Assembly: GCA_003694965.1 (NCBI GenBank)
Contig: RFJG01000064.1
Coordinates: forward strand, 1-29,385
Source: Methanobacteriota archaeon
GTDB taxonomy: Archaea > Micrarchaeota > Micrarchaeia > Anstonellales > J096
Length of the DNA: 29,385 bases
Direction: 5' to 3'
Part shown: positions 23,331 to 29,385 of the stretch, one piece after another
How the letters are laid out: every line of letters starts with the position of its first letter
How positions within the stretch are numbered: position 1 is the stretch's first letter
Made by a program: the position numbers and the translations under genes
The notes under the pieces: generated by a model
What the model saw: only the letters and a program-made list of their open reading frames with translations
Database searches by the model: none
What the model was told of the DNA's origin: nothing

Positions 23331-26300
23331 TCAACTAAAGAAATCAACGAGGCCTTTTTGTTGCACCCTCTCATCCTCAAAGACGCTCGCAATCTCCTCC
23401 TCTACTAACTTGAGTCTCTGCTTTAGGTAGTTGGGCAGGGAGAACCTATCAGCCAACTCTATCGCTCTTCCCAAATACTTCTCTATCCCTCCCTTATGTA
23501 TAGTTAATGTTAGCTCTCCATTGCACTTGAGGCACTTTCCCCTTAGCGGAGGCCTATCATATTTCTCATTGCAATGTGTGCACCTGAACTTCTGTCTTGA
23601 GAACTTCCTAAGGTTTCCATATATGTCAGGTATGAAGTGGCTAAGTATTACCTTTTCCATTCCATCCTGGAGGTCAACAGCCCTTATCTTCCTCATGACA
23701 TCAACTTCAGCTTCTATTTTTTCTGGTATGCTCTTTAATCGCGTGTATGTTGATTGCAGTGGCCCTAACTGGAGATAAGCCCCTTTATGCGTGAACCCTA
23801 TCCCTTGGTAGGGGTTTTCTTTGTCTAGCAAGCTCTCAACGAGCTCCATCTTGACATTGTAGGCCATCTCTCCTTTCCAGGCCTTTTCATAGAGCTCATA
23901 CGGATACTCGCTCACTATCTCCATGACGTGGACCTCGTCATCAACTTCCTTGGGGTTTATCTTCGCATTGAGTATGAGTGGAGAGTCCATAGTCCCTCCT
24001 CTTGACACATAGAGGTATTCCTTAGAGAAATTTATGAGTCCATCTAAGAGTAACATTATGGCATCCTCATCCCCATCTGCGTTCCTCCTCCTCGCACATA
24101 TGAGATAGGGGTGTGCATAACCAACTCTTGCTTGTGTAAACCCTATTATCCTGGCAAGGTTACCTGCTGATGTGTGAGGGGATAGGCTTATGACAAGTTT
24201 TCCTATCAGCCCTTCTTTGTCCTCTATATTGTAGTAGGGCTCCATTCCATAGAGCTTAACGAGCATCTCATCTATGAACTTGGCTGCGTTTATGAGGCTC
24301 TCAACCATCCCTTCTGAAACTAGTATGTCTTGAGGGTAGAGCTCAACTATCTGCTCCCCACTAACTAACTCTTCTCCATATACATCTTTTGTGTAGCCGA
24401 GCTCCCGCAGTTTTTCTATAGGTACTCCTATGTCTTTAGCATAGAAATGTGTTAATGGCACATCAGTTGCATCGAACCTTACTGTCCCATCCCTGAATAC
24501 ATAGAGGTTGTGTTTTGCCCTAAGGAAGCCTTTCTCAAGCCTCTCGCTCATCTTCATCCTGCTCATAAGGCCCTTAACTCCCTTTATCTCGTGCTGGCTC
24601 CCTATGAGCTCCCTGCACTTATCATACATCTCAACAAATGGGAGGTCCATCTTTTTTACTTCAAGAGGGACACTCATAGACTTACATAGAGGACAGAGTA
24701 GGTATGGCACTTCCTTCTTGCATTTCTTACAATAGTATGTCATCGCCTCCACAGTGTTCAGCCTTTCCATCTTTTTTACTTTGAGAGTATTGTAGAGCTT
24801 GCTCAAGCTTCTCTGCGGCTGTCCTGTTGGGAATAGGACGTGTGGCTTTCCTTCCATTTCCCTTAGCTTGGCCTTTTCGGGCCTCCCCATCCTTCCTCCG
24901 ACATAGGAGCCGCCCTTGTCCTTTATCTCTACTCCGCTTATTGATGACAAGACCTCTAATATGTTGTCTTTCTCCTCTATAGTTTTGGCAAGCTCCTCCC
25001 TGCTTGCACATAGCAGTGTTCTTTCTAATATTTCCTTACTCTCTTTGCTTAACTTAACTACTCCTTCAACAACTTTGTGTTCCAAGCCAAGCAGCTCTAA
25101 GAGCCTCTTACCTTTCTTTATTGCTTCCATACTGCCAGAAACATAGTCGTAGAGCTCGAGGAGCTGCTCTTTCTTTAGTTCTGTCCAGTAAGGAAGGGCT
25201 ATGGGGTGGAGCGCTATGTTGTGTTTTTTTGAGAGTTCAAAGGCCTCCTCAACACTTGCTGGCTCTCCTATGTCAAGGCCGGCTTTTTTGACCTCTGCTC
25301 TCCATATCTCCTCAACATAGCCAGGCGGCAGTAGGGGTGAGTTGCTTTTGAGGAAGTCCCCAAAACTTATGAGGAGGTCTCCGAGGTGGATTATCTCTAC
25401 AACATCGTCCTTTACCTCTAAGGCTCTCTCGTATGTCGTGATTTTTTCAACGCTCCCATCCTTAAGCTTGACTATGGGCCCTTCTATGTCAGTGCAAGAG
25501 GCAACAACAGCACCCTTTCCTGGCTTCTCCAACTTTAGTTGAGTTCCATATGCTAGGAAATTGCCGCTTAATACCATCGTCGCTGGGTGGAGATTCTTGC
25601 CCATGATGCCAGTTGTGAATGTCCTCCCATAACGGACACGGAATCCTCCTCTCCTTGATGGGTAGGAGAAGACGGGCCTCCCTATAACTAAGCCGTCGAG
25701 GTAGACAGCTCCCTTGTCCTCTGCTTTCTTGACAGGAGTTAGCTCCTTAATGAACATCCATTCCTTTAAGCTCAGCATTTTTGCATACTTAGCAACCTTG
25801 CTCGCCTTTTGCAATAACCCCTCACATATGACAAGAGCTACTCCACTCCTTACTCTATTGGTCTTAATCCTCGGGTGGTCCCTGTTGACAGAAACCTCCA
25901 CCTCTTCTGTTGGCTCTCCATCTATGCATACTGGGCTGTTCTTTAAGACCTCCTCTATGTGGCTCTCTGGCGGGAAGTACTGCAACCTTGCAGCAGCCTT
26001 ATCATAGAGCTGTATCTCTTCCAAGACTCTCTTTATCTCGTTGGCATCTGGCTTAAACGCTTCTATGTTGAGCTCCCTCCTTGCGAGGTCTGCCAATATG
26101 ACAGTTAAGGCGGCAACTGTTCCTCCTGCGCTCCTTATGGGCCCAGCATAGTAGACTGCAACATAATCCTTGCCGTTGTAGTTGTTGATGGAAACCTTTG
26201 CTATTCCTTCTGTTGGGGCTACGAGGACACCTTCTGTAAGTATTGCCGTCCCTACACGCACTGCCTTGTCAAGGAGCTCCTCCCTACTACCTTTTATGAG

Positions 26301-26552
26301 TTCTCCTCTTGCTATCTCTTTTGTTATCTCAAATGCTATCTTTTCCCTATTGAGCCCAGCCTTCTCCATATTCCGTATGGCATCCGCTATCCCTTCTATT
26401 TCCAGTAATCCCTCTACTCTGCTCGCAACATCCCTCGTTATCCTTATCTCAACCTCTTCCTTTGGGTCATAGCCCTTTTTCCTCGCTTCCTCCGCATAAG
26501 CATAGGCTCTTTCCAGCTCTTTTCTCATCCTCTCAAAATAGTCCTCAATCAT
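23331..26552 (-). CDS. polC: DNA polymerase II (family D) large subunit DP2
   Basis: 1073 residues, the polymerase subunit of archaeal PolD. Recognisable are the N-terminal YYAGPIRSAGGT segment (about 130-141), Cys-pair motifs in the middle (CKKC...CPLC), and HTSAGNLARIIGF. The catalytic acidic pair is Asp826 and Asp828 in NADGDEDA, where Pyrococcus-type enzymes have NCDGDED. Near the C-terminus are CTHC...CLKC zinc ligands. The protein ends in QQKGLVDFFS, which fits the PCNA-binding PIP pattern QxxLxxFF. No intein is present. It is shorter than the roughly 1260-residue Pyrococcus subunit. The ATG at 26552 overlaps the DP1 stop by 4 nt, so the two subunits are translationally coupled. Confidence 0.97.
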   Translation of the reverse strand: MIEDYFERMRKELERAYAYAEEARKKGYDPKEEVEIRITRDVASRVEGLLEIEGIADAIRNMEKAGLNREKIAFEITKEIARGELIKGSREELLDKAVRVGTAILTEGVLVAPTEGIAKVSINNYNGKDYVAVYYAGPIRSAGGTVAALTVILADLARRELNIEAFKPDANEIKRVLEEIQLYDKAAARLQYFPPESHIEEVLKNSPVCIDGEPTEEVEVSVNRDHPRIKTNRVRSGVALVICEGLLQKASKVAKYAKMLSLKEWMFIKELTPVKKAEDKGAVYLDGLVIGRPVFSYPSRRGGFRVRYGRTFTTGIMGKNLHPATMVLSGNFLAYGTQLKLEKPGKGAVVASCTDIEGPIVKLKDGSVEKITTYERALEVKDDVVEIIHLGDLLISFGDFLKSNSPLLPPGYVEEIWRAEVKKAGLDIGEPASVEEAFELSKKHNIALHPIALPYWTELKKEQLLELYDYVSGSMEAIKKGKRLLELLGLEHKVVEGVVKLSKESKEILERTLLCASREELAKTIEEKDNILEVLSSISGVEIKDKGGSYVGGRMGRPEKAKLREMEGKPHVLFPTGQPQRSLSKLYNTLKVKKMERLNTVEAMTYYCKKCKKEVPYLLCPLCKSMSVPLEVKKMDLPFVEMYDKCRELIGSQHEIKGVKGLMSRMKMSERLEKGFLRAKHNLYVFRDGTVRFDATDVPLTHFYAKDIGVPIEKLRELGYTKDVYGEELVSGEQIVELYPQDILVSEGMVESLINAAKFIDEMLVKLYGMEPYYNIEDKEGLIGKLVISLSPHTSAGNLARIIGFTQARVGYAHPYLICARRRNADGDEDAIMLLLDGLINFSKEYLYVSRGGTMDSPLILNAKINPKEVDDEVHVMEIVSEYPYELYEKAWKGEMAYNVKMELVESLLDKENPYQGIGFTHKGAYLQLGPLQSTYTRLKSIPEKIEAEVDVMRKIRAVDLQDGMEKVILSHFIPDIYGNLRKFSRQKFRCTHCNEKYDRPPLRGKCLKCNGELTLTIHKGGIEKYLGRAIELADRFSLPNYLKQRLKLVEEEIASVFEDERVQQKGLVDFFS

Positions 26553-27973
26553 AGGCTTCTCACATCCACAATGGACAGCTTTTTGCTGTTGAGGTTATAC
26601 ACTGGAATGTTGCCCGGCGTTGGTATATGCCCTTGTTTTATCTGGAAAGGCGTCTGGTCTTGGAATGTGCCTGAATTGAGCATAAGGACTCCCTTATAGA
26701 GGGCTTGGCCATTCTTGTGTATGTGGCCACAATGGAAAACATGGGGCACTTTGTCCATAACCATGTAGTCTATCTCTTCTGGCACTATGGGATTTGTCCC
26801 GTATATTGGGCTGAGGTGCCTCCTCCTGAAATACTCCCTCATTATTGGCTCTACCTTATGGTATGTTAGATGTCTTATGTTAGCAACAAGAGAGTCCATA
26901 GATGTGCCGTGGTATATCAAGTGCTTAAACCCTTCTATGTGGACAACGCCAGGGTTGCCAACCAAGTAAGGCTTCTTATTGGAGAAGAAACTTTCCTTAA
27001 GGGCGGGCATCGGTTCAGCCCTCCTCACAGCGTCGTGGTTTCCCGGACTTACTACAACATCTATGTAGTCTGGCAACTCCTCCAGCAACTTGTCGAATAA
27101 CTCATACTGCCCGTATATGTCCTTGACGCTCAGCTCCTTCTCCTGACCCGGATATATTCCTATGCCGTCAACAACATCACCAGCTACGACGATGTATTTT
27201 ATTTTTCCGGCTAGCTCCTTCTTTGTTGAAGGTTCCCTTATCCAAGACATAAATCTGTTGAGCATATCCTCCAAGCAAAACCTGCTCCCAAGGTGTATGT
27301 CAGAGAGATATGCAACAGCCACATCCTTCTCTATTGTTGGGTGCACTACCCTCTCTCTGACATCTGGGAACTCCAAGTCCTCAACCAGTAGGAGTTTGTC
27401 CTTGACTTTGCAATACACTCTTATCGTGTCTTCCTTTGTTACGAGGGCTATTTTGTCCATAACTCTCTCGTCATTCTTGTTGGCAACAGCCACGGCTTTT
27501 CCAGTTAAGTCCTCCAAGGATAGTACTGTGTTGCCGCTCCTGCTCTCTCTTTTCTCGCTAACCATTGCTATTATGCTAACCTTTTCTCCATTTGCTTTTG
27601 ACAAATCCCCTATGAGCATCTCACTATACTCGCTCGTGTGGGGGCCGAAGAGGCTCCTCATCCTCTTGAACCTATTCTGAAAATACCTTACGAAATCCTT
27701 GGCACTTCCTTTTGTCCTGCTCTTCCCAGTGACATCTCTCTTGTGGTCAATTATTATGTCGCTCTCATACTCCTTAGCTACTGGTTTGTAGTGGCTCGCT
27801 CTCTTTACCTCTACTATTGGTTTTTTGATGACCTTGATGGCATTCTCTACATCGTCCTTTCTTACTATGGAGATGTCTCTCTTTTTTAGGTACTCCTCTA
27901 CCTTTGCCTTCATCTCTTCTTCGAGGTTTTGCATAGCTTCGTGAGCTTCTACATTATACCTCATCAGAGCCAC
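26549..27973 (-). CDS. polB: DNA polymerase II (family D) small subunit DP1, proofreading exonuclease
   Basis: 474 residues. A short helical and charged N-terminus (about 1-110) leads into an OB fold (about 118-205) and then a calcineurin-like phosphoesterase domain. The Mre11-type metal ligands are intact: SDIHLG (Asp225, His227), AGDVVDG (Asp266), PGNHD (Asn312, His313) and CGHIH (His417, His419). This predicts an active 3'-5' proofreading exonuclease, unlike the inactivated small subunits of eukaryotic polymerases. It is shorter than the roughly 610-residue Pyrococcus DP1, mainly at the N-terminus. The start is GTG at 27973, with TGAGGT (27986-27981 on this strand) at good spacing; an ATG three codons in is the alternative. 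It lies between UPF0147 and DP2 in one operon. Confidence 0.96.
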   Translation of the reverse strand: MALMRYNVEAHEAMQNLEEEMKAKVEEYLKKRDISIVRKDDVENAIKVIKKPIVEVKRASHYKPVAKEYESDIIIDHKRDVTGKSRTKGSAKDFVRYFQNRFKRMRSLFGPHTSEYSEMLIGDLSKANGEKVSIIAMVSEKRESRSGNTVLSLEDLTGKAVAVANKNDERVMDKIALVTKEDTIRVYCKVKDKLLLVEDLEFPDVRERVVHPTIEKDVAVAYLSDIHLGSRFCLEDMLNRFMSWIREPSTKKELAGKIKYIVVAGDVVDGIGIYPGQEKELSVKDIYGQYELFDKLLEELPDYIDVVVSPGNHDAVRRAEPMPALKESFFSNKKPYLVGNPGVVHIEGFKHLIYHGTSMDSLVANIRHLTYHKVEPIMREYFRRRHLSPIYGTNPIVPEEIDYMVMDKVPHVFHCGHIHKNGQALYKGVLMLNSGTFQDQTPFQIKQGHIPTPGNIPVYNLNSKKLSIVDVRSL

Positions 27974-27983
27974 GGCGCTTACC

Positions 27984-28250
27984 TCAGCCCTGCTTTATTG
28001 ACTCAAGAGAGGAGAGTATGTTTAACAGCTTTATCCTCATATGTGATGCTATGTTCGGGTCTTCAACTGTTTTCTCTATGGCGTAGACTGCTGCGGAAAC
28101 CCTGAGGCTCTTGTCCTCGTCTTTCTTAAGTAAGTTCTTCTTAGCTTCTTCAAGGCAGGATTTTATGTTTTTTGAGGCAAAACTATCATTCAAGGCATCA
28201 TCTATCAATAAGATAACGTTTTCAAGCTCTTCCATAAGACCACCAAACAT
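27984..28250 (-). CDS. UPF0147 family protein
   Basis: 88 residues, mostly helical, matching the small archaeal UPF0147 family: ENVILLIDDALND, a middle AKKNLLKKDEDKSLRVSAAV, and DPNIASHMRIKLLNILSSLE at the C-terminus. No biochemical function is established for the family. It is first in the operon with DP1 and DP2; its stop codon lies inside the DP1 ribosome site. The ATG at 28250 lies about 23 nt from the AT box shared with the divergent gene and would be leaderless. An internal ATG at 28235, preceded by GGTGGT, is the other possible start and would match the usual family N-terminus (MEEL). Confidence 0.88.
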   Translation of the reverse strand: MFGGLMEELENVILLIDDALNDSFASKNIKSCLEEAKKNLLKKDEDKSLRVSAAVYAIEKTVEDPNIASHMRIKLLNILSSLESIKQG

Positions 28251-28268
28251 AAGTTATGGGCAGTAAGC

Positions 28269-28278
28269 TTTTAATATT
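28269..28278. promoter_or_regulatory. Shared bidirectional TATA-like box
   Basis: TTTTAATATT sits midway in the 46-nt gap between the start codons at 28250 (minus) and 28297 (plus), with its centre about 23.5 nt from each. No other AT-rich box is correctly placed for either gene, so it probably serves both, as at 5571-5578. Confidence 0.5.
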
Positions 28279-28296
28279 GGCTGTAGATAAGCTTAT

Positions 28297-29385
28297 ATGC
28301 TGTCTAGCCGTGCTGCGTTCTTAACACTGACATTGCTCTTCTTACTAATGAGCATATTACATGCGGCTTCTGTATGTCCCTATGAGTATAAGGCATCTAT
28401 TTACTCAACTATTACACTCAACCAGAATGGAGACATGCTATCTGTTAAGCTAACAGCATTCCAGAATGCTGAGTTCAGGGATGTCCAATACCCTACTTTC
28501 CTTTTCTTGATTAGCGGCACTAGCGGCTGTAGTGAGAGCAAGCCCTGCCTCTATAAGGGCTTGGCTGATCCGTCTGGCTACTTTGTTTTCAACATAACAC
28601 AAGCAGGAGATGTTATTGGCGAGAACTTGAGCAAGGCAACATTCTCTGTTATTTATCCTTATTATAATGCGAGCAATTCCTGTAAGTTGGGAGAAGCCCT
28701 TGCTTTGACAGAGCCTTCTTCTCCTAGCCAATGGACGAGCTCTTTTTCCAACATCCCTTCTGTAGATGTAAACAATGCACTTTCTTCAATTCCTTGCATT
28801 CCAACATCTTCAATAGATAGTGGTAGCTGCCCCTCCCTTAGTTCGTGGAGGATAGCGCAGGTCATAGACCCCCAACAAGGGCCTATTGATACATCTGTTC
28901 TTGTACCTGCTCCATCAATATATACTACGAGTCCTCCAACTCCTCCAGCTTCTTCCCTTTCATTTACATCAACCTCTTCTGATTTCTTCTGGCCTTTCTT
29001 CCTTTGCACCTCTATATTTGGCATATTGTTGGCTGCTGCGTTTGCTTCTGGCCAAAACCCATTCTTTTGGTTTACATTGCAAGCAACGCGGAGGAGCACT
29101 TACAGGAGTGCAGGCATGACTTCTTTTAGGCACTTCCAAAGAGCCGGATATGCTTATGGGAAGAAAGGTTTGTGGGTAGCTCAACAATCTGCAGGGACAA
29201 CATTGGGAGCGTTAAAGACAGCTTTTGCGTGGCTTGCTGCCACTGGTAAGTTGCAGGAATGGTTGGGCGGAGAAACTAAGGACAAGGACAACGACACACA
29301 GACTGAGGAAACTTCTTCAACGAATGGGGACAAGAAGAAGACAAAAGAGACTAAACAAGGCGCCAAGTCAGGTTTTGCAACTAAA
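28297..29385 (+). CDS. Signal peptide / Cys ectodomain / single-TM protein, 3'-truncated by the window edge
   Basis: The frame is open from the ATG at 28297 to the last base (363 codons, no stop), so the gene continues beyond the window. A signal peptide (about 1-24) precedes an external domain (25-200) with six Cys (27, 78, 84, 129, 167, 178). A Ser/Thr/Pro-rich stalk follows (about 203-228), then a membrane segment (about 232-251) introduced by DFFWPFFLC. After it comes an Arg-rich, Ala/Gly-rich stretch and a highly charged Lys/Asp/Thr/Glu tail (about 326-352). The layout matches the 1770-residue protein at 6969, including DF-x2-P-x-Cys at the membrane entry, so I consider them members of one family. 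The function is unknown. It is divergent from the polymerase D operon and shares its AT box. Confidence 0.85.
   Translation, partial: MLSSRAAFLTLTLLFLLMSILHAASVCPYEYKASIYSTITLNQNGDMLSVKLTAFQNAEFRDVQYPTFLFLISGTSGCSESKPCLYKGLADPSGYFVFNITQAGDVIGENLSKATFSVIYPYYNASNSCKLGEALALTEPSSPSQWTSSFSNIPSVDVNNALSSIPCIPTSSIDSGSCPSLSSWRIAQVIDPQQGPIDTSVLVPAPSIYTTSPPTPPASSLSFTSTSSDFFWPFFLCTSIFGILLAAAFASGQNPFFWFTLQATRRSTYRSAGMTSFRHFQRAGYAYGKKGLWVAQQSAGTTLGALKTAFAWLAATGKLQEWLGGETKDKDNDTQTEETSSTNGDKKKTKETKQGAKSGFATK

Noticed and set aside
23331..26552. An intein in the PolD large subunit or in MCM
   Set aside because: Both genes encode uninterrupted motifs at lengths at or below the intein-free family size, with no splicing-junction motifs.
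27162..27680. A 172-codon plus-strand ORF
   Set aside because: It is antisense to the PolD small subunit, whose metal-binding motifs are intact.
1..29385. CRISPR array, transposase, rRNA or tRNA genes
   Set aside because: No regularly spaced repeats, terminal inverted repeats with transposase motifs, or conserved RNA-gene sequences were found; non-coding gaps are short and do not contain them.

Overview
This looks like a chromosomal segment of an archaeon. It encodes both subunits of the archaeal D-family DNA polymerase (DP1 and DP2), an archaeal MCM helicase, GatD of the archaeal Gln-tRNA amidotransferase, a UPF0147 protein, a DUF355 'adenosine-specific kinase' and a presenilin-like intramembrane protease. 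TATA elements lie about 24-28 nt upstream of start codons (leaderless genes), and operon-internal genes have GGTGA-type Shine-Dalgarno sites. Polymerase D makes a crenarchaeal origin unlikely. Shortened PolD subunits and very tight gene packing would fit a small-genome euryarchaeal or DPANN lineage, but the lineage cannot be fixed from this window.

Layout. (1) 1-1655: two co-oriented, AT-rich genes of unknown function, the first cut by the window edge, then a short region with two micro-ORFs and an imperfect inverted repeat. (2) 5549-1753, minus: a winged-helix-like protein with a low-complexity linker, then MCM and the presenilin-type protease, the last two translationally coupled. (3) 5601-12281, plus: DUF355 protein, a small basic protein, a multi-pass membrane protein and a 1770-residue membrane protein with signal peptide, small Cys-containing ectodomain, transmembrane segment, long helical body and C-terminal zinc ribbon. 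(4) 16158-12289, minus: a 1289-residue secreted, C-terminally anchored coiled-coil protein with a PEGA-like module, converging on the giant gene with 7 nt between stops. (5) 16296-18378, plus: gatD and a Trm4/NSUN-type RNA m5C methyltransferase. (6) 23274-18375, minus: a five-gene overlapping operon: PadR regulator, LolD/MacB-type ATPase, secreted Ig-like repeat protein with C-terminal anchor, and two FtsX/MacB-type permeases. (7) 28250-23331, minus: UPF0147, PolD small subunit, PolD large subunit. (8) 28297 to the right edge, plus: a truncated gene whose product has the same layout as the 1770-residue protein.

The replication genes form two separate minus-strand clusters (MCM; PolD). The less familiar content is the surface biology: two signal peptide / ectodomain / DFxxP-Cys membrane segment / cytoplasmic body proteins, a giant coiled-coil anchored protein, and an ABC exporter whose accessory subunit is an Ig-like protein. 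I found no CRISPR array, rRNA, tRNA or insertion sequence, and no gene-free stretch over 300 bases. The longest gaps are 1603-1752, 4586-4715 and 16159-16295.
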